A stretch of DNA of 64,000 bases from Methylomarinum sp. Ch1-1 (GCF_030717995.2 NZ_CP157743.1:2816501-2880500), one strand, 5' to 3'. Numbered from the stretch's first letter, positions 26,815 to 35,816 are shown. Notes: generated from the letters alone by a model not told the origin. Numbers and translations: made by a program.

Positions 26815-27777
26815 ATGAATATTCAATATTTATCCAACCCAGGCAAATACAGAGTATTAGCCGTTATGTTGACGGCTCTTTGTATCGCAGAACCGATTGC
26901 CGCGAAAACGGTAAAAGTCTCGATGACGGCCAAGGAAAATACCGTCGTCATCGACAATAAAGGAACTGAGTATCCGGCCTGGACTTATGATGGCAAGATT
27001 CCGGGGCCGGTCGTGCGTGTGACTGAAGGCGATACGGTAGACTTTACTCTCACCAACCCGGATACCAATAAAGAAAGTCACTCCATGGATTTTCATGCGG
27101 CCGTAGTCGATGTGTTGAAAGAGTTTAGTGAAGTAAAACCAGGTGAAAGCAAGCAGTTCAGCTTTGTCGCCAAGCATCCCGGGGTCTTTATGTATCATTG
27201 CGGCGCCGCGACGATGGCGCAACACATCGCTAGAGGCATGTATGGCATCATCATTGTTGATCCGAAAGAAGGATATAGTAAAAATTATCCTAAGCCAGAC
27301 CGAGAATATGTATTGATTCAATCGCAATACTTTCCCAATGCAAAGGATAAAGACGCCATGATCGAAAATCGCGGCTGGGCGGGGTCGTTAATCAATGGAA
27401 AAATATTCCATTACGATCCGGTCCACGATGAAGACGCGTCATTGACGTTACAGTCGAAGCCCGGCGAAAGAGTCCGGATATTTTTTGTCAATGCTAACAT
27501 CAACAACCCGGTTGCCTTTCACCCCATCGCCGGTATCTGGGATAGGGTATATATCAACGGCAATCCGAAAAATGTGCTGGAAGGTGTCCAAACTTACAAC
27601 GTCTCGGTAGCCACGGCGGATACCTTTGATCTGGTGTCGCCCGCCGATCATCCCACCAATAATGCAATTGTTGATCATACGATGAGCGCCGCGATGCGGG
27701 GAGCGATCACCGTGTTGATGAATATGCCTGATGCCGATCCTGAATTAGGGAAAGGAAACAACATTCTGATTCGCTGA
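26815..27777 (+). CDS. nirK: Copper nitrite reductase NirK
   Basis: The 320-residue periplasmic enzyme reduces nitrite to NO. After a signal peptide (about 1-30) the two cupredoxin domains carry all ligands: type-1 copper H89, C129, H137 and M142; type-2 copper H94, H128 and H288; and the catalytic D92 and H236 (SHSMDFH, YHCGAATMAQHIARGM, FHPIAG, DHTMSAAMRG). The compact size without long loops fits the ammonia-oxidiser NirK group. Substrate NO would be removed by NorBC encoded 1 kb downstream. Regulation is probably with ncgABC. Confidence 0.93.
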   Translation: MNIQYLSNPGKYRVLAVMLTALCIAEPIAAKTVKVSMTAKENTVVIDNKGTEYPAWTYDGKIPGPVVRVTEGDTVDFTLTNPDTNKESHSMDFHAAVVDVLKEFSEVKPGESKQFSFVAKHPGVFMYHCGAATMAQHIARGMYGIIIVDPKEGYSKNYPKPDREYVLIQSQYFPNAKDKDAMIENRGWAGSLINGKIFHYDPVHDEDASLTLQSKPGERVRIFFVNANINNPVAFHPIAGIWDRVYINGNPKNVLEGVQTYNVSVATADTFDLVSPADHPTNNAIVDHTMSAAMRGAITVLMNMPDADPELGKGNNILIR

Positions 27778-27908
27778 GGAGATGCCGGTAACAACAGTGC
27801 AGGGATGCACAACCCATCATCTAAAAAAAGGAGCTAATACAGCATTCATTGTAACTATTCAGTATCTTTCGGGTTTTAGGCAGTAGGTCATTGATTTCTC
27901 GGGACGGG

Positions 27909-27979
27909 TTCACCCAGCACCTAAATACCCTGGGTTATTGGCTATGATTAATAATCTTCGTTAATTTAGGTGCTGGGTT
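27909..27979. repeat. Palindromic element P, copy 1
   Basis: Arms TTCACCCAGCACCTAAAT and ATTTAGGTGCTGGGTTA enclose a variable centre of about 38 bases. Relative to copies 3 and 4 the centre is in the opposite orientation. Transcribed, it would form a long hairpin. Confidence 0.75.
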
Positions 27980-28012
27980 AATACATCCATGGCAGCTAAT
28001 GGCATCCTGCCC

Positions 28013-28143
28013 CACGCGGCACTTGCACTTCCTTGTGCGGCGGCCGCTAGCGATGTCCTATCTCACGCGGCACTTGCACTTCCTTGTGCGGCGGCCGCTA
28101 GCGATGTCCTATCTCACGCGGCACTTGCACTTCCTTGTGCGGC
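28013..28143 (+). repeat. 51-bp tandem repeat, 2.6 units
   Basis: Units start CACGCGGCACTTGCACTTCC at 28013, 28064 and 28115; the first two are complete and identical and the third stops after about 29 bases. Each unit includes GCGGCCGCTAGC and a hairpin CCGCACAAG...CTTGTGCGG-like core. A single-copy relative of the core (CTTACACGTCCTTGTGCGGC) follows palindrome P at 33390. Confidence 0.85.
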
Positions 28144-28499
28144 GTAAGGGGTGACTGCAACGTCTGACCGTCAGGGACGATGGACATGCAGATTTTGCAG
28201 GTAGAAAATTGCTCCTGCATTTTCTACATTTTCGCCTTCCTTGACGGTCAGGGCAAAAATCTGCCTGTTGCAGACAGCCCGATAAATCAATAACCCCTCT
28301 TATAAAACTACGCTGAATAATTAATGAATGAGAAAAATTCGCATTTTGTTGTTACAAGACCTAATATGAGCACATGATTATCGGTTTTTGATGGATTAGT
28401 CACACAATTTATCGCTATCAAAAGCAGGTTTTTAAAGCTTTGCTTCGTCGCCCTTGAAGGTTTTTTCAATGCCTGAACACATTTCATTGTCAATTGCTT

Positions 28500-28829
28500 A
28501 TGATTGAACCCGTTGCGCTAAAAGACTTTTTTATCACTTTTTTTTCATCGGCGCTCATCATCATGGCGGGGGCCGCTTATGCCTTGCTGTTTGCCTGGTC
28601 CAAGATCCATACGAATCCGCGCATTAAGCAATGCGCTTATTTATCTTACATCGTGTTGGTCATTGCTGTAGCCGAATTGACTAGGGCGGCGAATTTTTCA
28701 GGTTATTGGCTGCTGATTTCATTCGCTATGGTCATCGGCTATTTTTTTGCGCCTATCGGCATTTGGCATTTATGTGTGAAAACACATGATGACCGAACAA
28801 CCATCACAAAAAGGGGGGAAGACCGATGA
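28500..28829 (+). CDS. Small membrane protein upstream of norCB
   Basis: The 109-residue protein has three predicted membrane helices (about 9-31, 44-62, 68-88) and a charged tail overlapping the norC start by four bases. The overlap means it is translated with norCB. It may be an assembly or accessory protein for nitric oxide reductase, but no named family is recognised. ATG 28500 is preferred to TTG 28494. Confidence 0.7.
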   Translation: MIEPVALKDFFITFFSSALIIMAGAAYALLFAWSKIHTNPRIKQCAYLSYIVLVIAVAELTRAANFSGYWLLISFAMVIGYFFAPIGIWHLCVKTHDDRTTITKRGEDR

Positions 28830-29422
28830 ACGAGACACCACTTTGGGCTTCGGAATCATTCTGGAAAAAAACGGCTGTTTGGGTGACCGCCGGGTCCTTT
28901 TTAATTTTAATCGTGCTGACGCTGGATTCGCTTAGCAAGACATCGGCCGGCACTCAGCGCGTCCCGGCCTATACCGTCATTAATCAAAAAATCGATTATC
29001 GCTTCGATGAACAACTAAATAAATATATGCCGGTGATTGGCGGAGAACAACTGTTATTCGGCAAAAGATTCACCCCTGAAGAGGCAGAGCAGAGGGTCAC
29101 CCTGGGTAAAAAAACCATACAGGCGAAAAATTGCATGAATTGCCATACACTGCTCGGCAACGGGGCTTATTATGCGCCGGATTTGACCAAAGCCTGGTTG
29201 GATCAAGGCTGGATCAGCACCGAGCTGCGCGAGGATATGATGGTCAAGTTTCTGATGGACCCCGAGAAGAACGCGCGCACCTATGGCAGCGGCCGTAAGA
29301 TGCCTAACCTGAACATTACCGAAGATGAAGCCAAGGGCATAGTCGCCTTCTTGAAATGGATGGCCAGCATCGACACCAACGGCTTTCCCCATCACTTTAC
29401 CAGCATCGAGACGGAGGACTGA
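28826..29422 (+). CDS. norC: Nitric oxide reductase cytochrome c subunit NorC
   Basis: The 198-residue subunit has an N-terminal membrane anchor (about 17-34) and a periplasmic class I cytochrome domain with C103-MN-C-H107 and the methionine ligand in GRKMPNLNITEDEAKG. It takes electrons from soluble cytochromes and passes them to NorB. It is about 45 residues longer than the common NorC, mostly in the segment between anchor and heme. It lies two bases upstream of norB. Confidence 0.92.
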   Translation: MNETPLWASESFWKKTAVWVTAGSFLILIVLTLDSLSKTSAGTQRVPAYTVINQKIDYRFDEQLNKYMPVIGGEQLLFGKRFTPEEAEQRVTLGKKTIQAKNCMNCHTLLGNGAYYAPDLTKAWLDQGWISTELREDMMVKFLMDPEKNARTYGSGRKMPNLNITEDEAKGIVAFLKWMASIDTNGFPHHFTSIETED

Positions 29423-29424
29423 AT

Positions 29425-30939
29425 ATGAGTTCGAATGAAGCAAAATCGGTGACCCTGATTTTTCAGAATCGAGTCTGTACGTTGATTCAGCGATTCCAGT
29501 CCTGGGTTCGGTTAGATAGCGGTAACCTGAGCGGCGGACAGCAATTGGCGGTTAAATATTTCAGTGTCGCGGTGATCCTATTCTTCGCGCAAATTGTGTT
29601 CGGATTGCTGGCGGCGATACAGTTTATTGCTCCCGGCTTCCTTTATGAAATTCTGGATTTCAACGTCAACCGAATGGTGCATATTAACGCCATGGTGGTC
29701 TGGATGCTGTACGGTTTTATGGGCAGCATTTATTGGCTGCTGGAAGACGAAAGCGGCAGCGACATCGTCGGCTTGAAATGGGGAAATCTTGCTTTTTGGG
29801 TGTTGACCGGAGCGGTGACGCTGGTGGTATTGGTCTATTTGTTCATACAGATCGGTTCCGGCACCGATTCCAGCCTCTGGTTCATTAACGAAGGCCGGGA
29901 ATATATCGAAGCGCCGCGTTGGGCGGATATCGGCATCGTCGCGGTGATGTTGGTGTTTTTCTATAACGTAGTCGCCACTTTCAGCAAGGGGAAATGGTCC
30001 GGTATCGCCGGCGTCCTGACCCTGGATTTGGTCGCCTTGGCCGGACTTTATCTGGCCGGTATGTTTTATATGACCAATATCACCCATGATCAATATTGGT
30101 GGTGGTGGGTGATTCATCTCTGGGTGGAAGCGACCTGGGAGGTCTTGGTCGGCGTGATCATGGCTTGGTCGCTGATGAAGTTGCTGGGGGTTAGACGCAA
30201 AATCGTGCAAACCTGGCTGTATATCGAGGTCGCCTTGATGTTCGGTTCGGGGATCTTGGGGCTAGGTCACCATTATTTCTGGATCGGCACGCCTGAATAC
30301 TGGTTGACGATAGGCGGCTTTTTCTCGGCATTGGAACCCATCCCGCTGGTTGCGATGGTGGTGCATGCCGTCTACGATTCCGGCGTTCATGCTTTTAAAA
30401 CCGGCAATCATCCGGCCTTGGCCTGGATCATTGCCCATGCCTTCGGTAATTTCTTCGGCGCCGGTGTATGGGGATTTATGCATACTTTGCCGCAGATCAA
30501 TCTTTACACCCACGGCACGCAATGGTCGGCGTCTCATGGTCATCTCGCCTTTTTCGGCGCTTACGCGACGATCAACATCGCGTTCTTTTATCTGGCCATT
30601 CAACACTGGCGGGGCGATGTCTGGATGGCCGGCGGCAGTCGCAATGCCTGGCGCTGGAAATGGGCGCTGGGTCTGCTGAATGCCGGCGTGATGGGCATGA
30701 CCATCGCGTTGCTGATCGCAGGTTACGAACAGTCGTTCATAGAGCGGGCGATGGAGGGTTCCACTTGGGGCGGTTATTTCAGTGCGCAGAATCATCCTTC
30801 TTTTCAAAACGCGATGGTATGGCGCTTAGTCTGGGGCTTGGTGACATTTGCCGGGTTGGTGTTGCTGATCTGGGATTTATTGACGATCGGTAAGGAGGAG
30901 ACGCGTAAGGCCGAAGTCATTGCCCAAGCGGAAGGCTAA
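29425..30939 (+). CDS. norB: Nitric oxide reductase large subunit NorB
   Basis: The 504-residue heme-copper oxidase relative reduces NO to N2O. Twelve helices are predicted, with the expected histidines and glutamates: HINAMVVWMLYGFMGSIYW, WWWWVIHLWVEATWEVLVG (active-site H and E), HHYFWIG and HTLPQINLYTHGTQWSASHG with HGH for the hemes. I use ATG 29425, as the longer frame from 29356 overlaps norC. norQ and norD are not next to it, so they may be elsewhere. With nirK it forms a nitrite-to-N2O route. Confidence 0.93.
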   Translation: MSSNEAKSVTLIFQNRVCTLIQRFQSWVRLDSGNLSGGQQLAVKYFSVAVILFFAQIVFGLLAAIQFIAPGFLYEILDFNVNRMVHINAMVVWMLYGFMGSIYWLLEDESGSDIVGLKWGNLAFWVLTGAVTLVVLVYLFIQIGSGTDSSLWFINEGREYIEAPRWADIGIVAVMLVFFYNVVATFSKGKWSGIAGVLTLDLVALAGLYLAGMFYMTNITHDQYWWWWVIHLWVEATWEVLVGVIMAWSLMKLLGVRRKIVQTWLYIEVALMFGSGILGLGHHYFWIGTPEYWLTIGGFFSALEPIPLVAMVVHAVYDSGVHAFKTGNHPALAWIIAHAFGNFFGAGVWGFMHTLPQINLYTHGTQWSASHGHLAFFGAYATINIAFFYLAIQHWRGDVWMAGGSRNAWRWKWALGLLNAGVMGMTIALLIAGYEQSFIERAMEGSTWGGYFSAQNHPSFQNAMVWRLVWGLVTFAGLVLLIWDLLTIGKEETRKAEVIAQAEG

Positions 30940-31004
30940 ATGGGTCGGCAATGCTGCATGCTGCATTTCCAAAATGACAACAGTTGCGAAGAGCGTTCTC
31001 GTTA

Positions 31005-31180
31005 TATGTGCTGAACAACGTGTGGCGCATCAAAAATGGTGCGCTTCCTATCGTCAGCACACCCTACCGGTACGGGTACGGGTAGGGCGGCTTCGCAAAG
31101 CAAGCCGCCAAAAACCGCCACCAGGGCAAAATTGGGGCGGGTTATTTAACACACCCTAAACGTTTAACTTACTTTAGGCG
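31005..31180. repeat. Composite dispersed repeat block C
   Basis: In inverted orientation compared with block A, it runs GTGCGCTTCCTATCGTCAGC, the GGCGGCTTCGCAAAGCAAGC hairpin, CAGGGCAAAATTGGGGCGGG and CTAAACGTTTAACTTACTTT. The module continues after 31433 with TTTTGCCACTCATTCATTTA, so the element at 31189-31424 has been inserted into the repeat. Confidence 0.65.
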
Positions 31181-31188
31181 TAATTGTT

Positions 31189-31424
31189 CAGCAATTCCCA
31201 CTTTGGCGTTCAAAAAGGGTATGGGGTGTGTTTGGCGAGGATGTCGGCAGCAAGGATGCTGCCGTCAAGCCCCCAGGGATGGGTTTACCCAGCACCTAAA
31301 TTCCATGGCTACAGGACTATATTTTACATTCCAGGATAATTTAGGTGCTGGGTGAACGGCGCTCCTCGACAGACACACCTCATGCCCTAAACCCTGCAAA
31401 AATACTTAAACTGGGAATTGCTGG
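31189..31424. mobile_element. 236-bp MITE with 8-bp target duplication
   Basis: The terminal repeats are CAGCAATTCCCACTTTGG at the left and, read inward from the right, CCAGCAATTCCCAGTTTAAG. TAATTGTT is duplicated at 31181-31188 and 31425-31432. The ends match CCAGCAATTCCCAATTTAAA at 61821, just before a large transposase gene, so that element is the likely autonomous parent. Palindrome P copy 2 lies inside. Confidence 0.85.
31285..31356. repeat. Palindromic element P, copy 2
   Basis: Arms TTACCCAGCACCTAAATT and AATTTAGGTGCTGGGTGAA surround a centre related only loosely to those of the other copies. It is nested within the 236-bp MITE. Confidence 0.75.
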
Positions 31425-31559
31425 TAATTGTTGCTAATTTTCTGTTTTGCCACTCATTCATTTAATGAGGTAGCCCTGCGCTCAAACTGATGAATTGTTG
31501 TTTTCCTTTTACCTTGCTTAAAATGATATTATTAATGATTTATTCTAACGGGACTGCTA

Positions 31560-33212
31560 ATGAATCATTATTCACACGCATCAGCTTCCCTACCTAAAAC
31601 GGGTCTGGAAGGGTTAAAGGAAAATTGGCGCAGCGACTTGCTGTCGGGATTTCTGGTGTTTTTGATGGCTTTGCCGCTGTGTCTGGGGATCGCCGTGGCT
31701 TCCGGCTTTCCGCCGGCCGCCGGCATTATATCGGCGGTGATCGGCGGCATCTTGGTGTCGCGCTTTAATGGTTCTTATGTCACGATAAACGGACCCGCGG
31801 CGGGCTTGATCGTCGTGGTCTTTGCCGCGGTTCAAACGCTAGGCGAGGGCGATGCGATGGCCGGTTATCGTTACACCTTGGCGGCGATCGTCGTCGCCAG
31901 CGTGTTGCAGATATTGCTGGGCGTATTCAGAGCCGGACAGCTCAGCGCATTTTTCCCCGCCGCCGTCGTTCATGGCATGCTAGCGGCGATAGGCATTATC
32001 ATTATCGCCAAGCAGAGCCATGTGATGCTCGGTGTCACCCCTGAACCGGGGGGTATCCTGTCCACCTTGGCGCAGATCCCACATAGTTTGATGAACCCCA
32101 CCCCGGAGATTGCCTTCATCGGGTTGAGCGGTTTGCTGGTATTGGGCCTATGGCCGCGACTCAAGTCCGCCCGCTGGAAAATGATTCCGGCGCCGATGGT
32201 GGTGCTGCTTGTCGGCATGTTGCTGGGACAGTTCTTCGGCTTGCAGCATGAACACATTCATTTGTCGCTATCCCCGATCGGCGAGCATGAGCATCTGATC
32301 GCGCCGCGATTTCTGGTTGATATACCTGATGATTTCCTGGCCAGTTTCTATTTTCCCGATTTTTCCAAGTGGGCCACGCCGGAGTTCTGGGGAGCGGTGA
32401 TCAGCCTGTGTTTGGTCGGAACGCTGGAAAGCATGTTGAGCGCGAGCGCGGTAGACCGTCTCGATCCTTATAAGCGGACGACCGATTTGAATAAGGATCT
32501 GACCGCTATAGGCGTCGGTAACGTCATCGCCGGCATGATAGGCGGCCTGCCGATGATTGCAGAAATCGTGCGGAGTTCGGCCAATGTCGATAACGGCGCC
32601 CGGACCGGCTGGGCCAATTTCTTTCACGGCCTGATCCTGTTGTTGTTCGTCGTACTATTTCCCCACCTGATCCATAATATTCCGTTAGCCTCGTTGGCCG
32701 TGCTATTGGTCTATACCGGGTACCGACTGGCTGCGCCGCAATCATTCAGGAACGTATTGGATATAGGCTTGGAACAGTTCGCGTTGTTTGTCATCACGAT
32801 CATCGGCGTATTAGCTACCGATCTGTTGATCGGCGTGGCGATAGGCATCGCCGTCAAACTAGGCATACATTTGGCGCGTGGCGTTTGGCCCGAGAACATG
32901 TTCAAGATACACTTCAGCATACGCCGTCCCGATGATAACACCATCGTCGTTAAACTGATCGGTTCGGCGATGTTTTCCAATTTTCTGCCGTTGAAAAAGG
33001 CGTTGGCGGAATTGGAGAACGGTAAGACTATCGTCTTCAATTTTTCCGACGGTTATTTGATCGACCATACCGTGATGGATTTCATTCATGATTTCAGCGC
33101 TCAGTATCAGGCCCAGGGCGGCAGGTGTTTACAAATAGGCCGGGCATTGGAGACATTTTCCGATCATCGCCTGGCGGCCCGCTTGATGACTGCTGACGAT
33201 CGAGAGTTATGA
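31560..33212 (+). CDS. SulP-family anion transporter with STAS domain
   Basis: The 550-residue inner-membrane transporter has the SulP core (about 25-430), including GLKENWRSDLLSGFLVFLMA, SYVTINGPAAGLIVVVFAAV and AFFPAAVVHGMLAAIGIIII. A cytoplasmic STAS domain follows (about 450-545, containing VVKLIGSAMFSNFLPLKKAL). Substrate may be sulfate, bicarbonate or another anion and cannot be read from sequence; relatives lacking a linked carbonic anhydrase are often annotated as sulfate permeases. It is monocistronic. Confidence 0.88.
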   Translation: MNHYSHASASLPKTGLEGLKENWRSDLLSGFLVFLMALPLCLGIAVASGFPPAAGIISAVIGGILVSRFNGSYVTINGPAAGLIVVVFAAVQTLGEGDAMAGYRYTLAAIVVASVLQILLGVFRAGQLSAFFPAAVVHGMLAAIGIIIIAKQSHVMLGVTPEPGGILSTLAQIPHSLMNPTPEIAFIGLSGLLVLGLWPRLKSARWKMIPAPMVVLLVGMLLGQFFGLQHEHIHLSLSPIGEHEHLIAPRFLVDIPDDFLASFYFPDFSKWATPEFWGAVISLCLVGTLESMLSASAVDRLDPYKRTTDLNKDLTAIGVGNVIAGMIGGLPMIAEIVRSSANVDNGARTGWANFFHGLILLLFVVLFPHLIHNIPLASLAVLLVYTGYRLAAPQSFRNVLDIGLEQFALFVITIIGVLATDLLIGVAIGIAVKLGIHLARGVWPENMFKIHFSIRRPDDNTIVVKLIGSAMFSNFLPLKKALAELENGKTIVFNFSDGYLIDHTVMDFIHDFSAQYQAQGGRCLQIGRALETFSDHRLAARLMTADDREL

Positions 33213-33683
33213 TCTGCCTAGGTTTAAACCTGAGTGCCGGTTACGGAACCCGCCTGTATCAGCTAGCGCTTCCAGAAGACGCCGTTCACCCAGCACCTAA
33301 ATAAACGAAGATGATTTATCGCAGCCATTAGCCTATGGAATTTAGGTGCTGGGTGAATACGTCCGTGGCGGCTAACAGCTCCTGCTTACCGCTGCACTTA
33401 CACGTCCTTGTGCGGCGTAGGCTTGAGCGCGGTCAGAACAAAAAACGGCCATGCCGCATACTTCTTCCAGAGCGACCTGATACTGTCTGAACCCTTTGCA
33501 ATATATAAGTCTTTTATCCCGAGCCGAGCTTGGATTTAGCATGTTAAATTCCATTTAAATGTGTTTTTTGAGATCGTTGCTTTGCATGGTTTTTGGGCAT
33601 TTAGTAATATAGCGGCTTAATCGAGCCCCGGGTTTAGATGCGGGATCATACTTAAACATTCTCACAACCGGATTGTAGAACTA
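33213..33683. other. Intergenic region with palindrome P copy 3
   Basis: Apart from palindrome P at 33285-33357 and a following hairpin-prone CTTACACGTCCTTGTGCGGC (related to the 51-bp repeat unit) I see nothing coding. The last 60 bases are likely promoter and leader for the cytochrome c4 gene. Confidence 0.45.
33285..33357. repeat. Palindromic element P, copy 3
   Basis: Arms TTCACCCAGCACCTAAAT and ATTTAGGTGCTGGGTGAA are perfect complements over 18 bases. The centre AAACGAAGATGATTTATCGC and onward is similar to copy 4, showing common descent of the whole element and not of the arms alone. Confidence 0.8.
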
Positions 33684-34277
33684 ATGAAAAAATCAATTAT
33701 CGCATTTGCTTGCAGCTTTCTGGCGTTGTCAAGCATACAGGCGCAGGCGGCTGATCTGGAAGAAGGTAAGGCGGCGTTTGAAACCTGTCGCGGTTGCCAC
33801 AGCGCTCCTAACTACAGCAATGCCTATCCGACCTATTATGTGCCGAAAATCGGTGGGCAGCGGGCCGAGTATAGCGTGGCGGCGCTGAAAGCCTATAAGG
33901 AAAAAAATCGCGCTCACGGCACGATGAAAGCGAATGCCTATGACCTAAGCGAGCAGACCATCGAAAATATCGCCGCCTACATCCAAGCCAATCCCGGTAA
34001 AAAAAGTCCAGCACCTGCGAGGGGGAATCCTGCCAACGGCAAAGAATTGGCCGCAACCTGCGTCAGCTGCCATACCAATAAGCTGAAGGATGGCGGCAAC
34101 ATGCCGATTCTGGCCGGACAGCATGAAAACTATCTGATCAAGGCCATGCATGACTATCAAGCGGGAAAACGCAACAACCCGATCATGCAGTCGATGCTGA
34201 ATGGCTTGTCCGAGGACGACCTGCAAGACATCGCCGCTTATTTCGCCAGACAGTCAGGCTTAAGCGTGGTTGAATAA
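33684..34277 (+). CDS. Diheme cytochrome c4
   Basis: The 197-residue periplasmic protein has a signal peptide ending ALSSIQAQA (about 1-22), then two class I cytochrome c domains in tandem with heme sites CRGCH (about 35-39) and CVSCH (about 126-130). Methionine ligands lie in HGTMKANAYDLSEQTI and NPIMQSMLNGLSEDDL. Cytochrome c4 shuttles electrons between the bc1 complex and terminal oxidases or reductases, so it could serve NorBC here. It is a single gene ended by a hairpin shared with the convergent fliK-like gene. Confidence 0.9.
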   Translation: MKKSIIAFACSFLALSSIQAQAADLEEGKAAFETCRGCHSAPNYSNAYPTYYVPKIGGQRAEYSVAALKAYKEKNRAHGTMKANAYDLSEQTIENIAAYIQANPGKKSPAPARGNPANGKELAATCVSCHTNKLKDGGNMPILAGQHENYLIKAMHDYQAGKRNNPIMQSMLNGLSEDDLQDIAAYFARQSGLSVVE

Positions 34278-34287
34278 GACTCGTCAT

Positions 34288-34313
34288 GAAGGATGCGCGG
34301 TTTTGCATCCTTC
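34288..34313. terminator. Bidirectional hairpin terminator
   Basis: GAAGGATGC pairs with GCATCCTTC around the loop GCGGTTTT, between two convergent genes. There is no long T run, so efficiency is uncertain. Confidence 0.6.
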
Positions 34314-34322
34314 GCCTTCCTC

Positions 34323-35816
34323 TCAAACTTTTTCGTTCAATAGATTTTTACCGGGCAATGGGGTGCTCGTCTGTTCCGGTTTGCCTTGCTGTACCTCCAT
34401 CGGTCCCGGCTTGAGGCCGTTTTTTTCAAACTGCTGTTTTAGATAATCCAATTGCCGGTCGATTTTCGCGACGGTGGCGCTACTTTCGCTCCAGAAACGG
34501 GTGCTGATAAGGTTGTCGTAATAGCTGATTTTGCACTGTATTGTTCCTAATTCGGGCGGTGTGACGGTGATCTTGACCGACCAGCCGTTTTTTTGTCCCG
34601 CTGGTGCGGAGTTTTTTTCCTGTTCGATTGCTATCGTTACCTGATTAGCTTGCTGGTCATCGATAAACGGAAGCTCCAGCATCCATACTTGTTTATTGCC
34701 TTCCTCTTTCGGCAGCGTCTGGAGTTGATCGACAATGACCCTGGCCAGCGATTGCGTGGATTTCTGTAATAGCGCCTTCAGCATGTTAAGCTCATTGTTG
34801 GCTAGCTTTTGCTCCGTCTTAGGTTCGGTTTGCTGCTGCAACTGATCGATCAGTTTTAACAATCTCAATTTGAAATCTTGCTGTAGATCGATGTCGGTTT
34901 TGTCTTGAATTAGATGGCTTTCAAGAAAACGCCCGGATAGAGCGATTTGCTGTTTTAACGTTTCCACCTGAGTCAGCTGTGAGCGTTGCGGAAGCTGCTG
35001 CAGAATTTGTCGCGCCAGTCTCTTAAGCGTCTGCGGAATCTGCTCATTTTTTTCCAGCGCAGGCAGGGTTCTAATCAGTTGATTGATCACGGCGCCGGCA
35101 GGTTCTTGCTGCGGTAAATAGCGTTTTAAGGCCGCGTGAACGACTTGGTCGGTCACTGTCGCGGTATTGTTTTGCACAATTTTTAACTGGACCTGATCGC
35201 CGCTTTTGACCGCCTCCAGCGTGATCAGCTGGCCCGGTTTCGCCGTTGCCCAAGGCGGCTGTTTGCCGTCGGCCGAGGTGACGAACTGTTTATCGGACAG
35301 CGTTAACATTTGCGGCGTTTTCACGTTTTCTTTATGGCCGCCTTCGACGACGGATGCCATGCCGGTCAGCTGCTCGGCGCCGGCCACGGTCACTTGCATC
35401 TGCAAACGCTGGCCTTGCGGCAATTGTTGCAATAATGCCGATGTTTCTTTTAGGCTGCTGGCTTGCGGTAAAACCTGTTTCAACAGGAGTTCGGAAGAAG
35501 ACCGATAAGCGGAGGGGGGGTGTTGATTCTGTTGACCCGGCGTCTCTGTCTGCGCAGCAACGACTTTGAATTCAATCAGCGGGCTTAATTTGACGACTTG
35601 CAGCGTCAGCTTTTGTCCGGCCTTTATATCGACGGGTTTATCGCTTTGGGTCTGCAAAATTTTATTGCCTAACTGTAACGCCAAGTTATTCTTGGCGACA
35701 TCGGCGTCGACGACCTTGACGTCCAGATATTGGTTTAACTGCAGCAATGAGGTGTCGAGTCGGCCTTTACCAGCGGGCAACGATAAGGATGGCAAAGGCA
35801 GCTTGATGTCCATCAA
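34323..35816 (-). CDS. FliK-like protein (flagellar hook-length control C-terminal domain)
   Basis: The 497-residue protein ends with a Flg_hook domain (about residues 395-475), recognisable from PPELGTIQCKISYYDNLIST and IDRQLDYLKQQFEKNGLKPG. The long N-terminal part is Gln-rich and low in complexity, as expected of FliK rulers. No other flagellar gene is near, and it is followed on the same strand by nothing else; the HDOD gene directly upstream abuts it. It may be an orphan fliK or a paralogue with another role. Confidence 0.75.
   Translation of the reverse strand: MMDIKLPLPSLSLPAGKGRLDTSLLQLNQYLDVKVVDADVAKNNLALQLGNKILQTQSDKPVDIKAGQKLTLQVVKLSPLIEFKVVAAQTETPGQQNQHPPSAYRSSSELLLKQVLPQASSLKETSALLQQLPQGQRLQMQVTVAGAEQLTGMASVVEGGHKENVKTPQMLTLSDKQFVTSADGKQPPWATAKPGQLITLEAVKSGDQVQLKIVQNNTATVTDQVVHAALKRYLPQQEPAGAVINQLIRTLPALEKNEQIPQTLKRLARQILQQLPQRSQLTQVETLKQQIALSGRFLESHLIQDKTDIDLQQDFKLRLLKLIDQLQQQTEPKTEQKLANNELNMLKALLQKSTQSLARVIVDQLQTLPKEEGNKQVWMLELPFIDDQQANQVTIAIEQEKNSAPAGQKNGWSVKITVTPPELGTIQCKISYYDNLISTRFWSESSATVAKIDRQLDYLKQQFEKNGLKPGPMEVQQGKPEQTSTPLPGKNLLNEKV

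Larger units (their letters stand above)
27852..28323. mobile_element. IS66-type MITE, copy A (with internal expansions)
   Basis: The ends are TAACTATTCAGTATCTTTCG and an imperfect complement ending CGCTGAATAATTA, with similarity continuing about 45 bases inward. Copy B at 58946 is 226-227 bp; here the element has grown to 472 bp through a 51-bp tandem repeat (28013) and a nested palindromic insertion (about 28164-28264). It also contains palindrome P (27909). No 8-bp target duplication is visible for this copy. It separates nirK from norCB. Confidence 0.7.

Noticed and set aside
28013-28143. Regular repeats that might be a CRISPR array
   Set aside because: The 51-bp units are head-to-tail without unique spacers, and no cas gene is nearby.
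33372-33554. Short minus-strand frame between the SulP and cytochrome c4 genes
   Set aside because: It covers repeat-derived sequence, lacks a ribosome site and has no protein-like composition.
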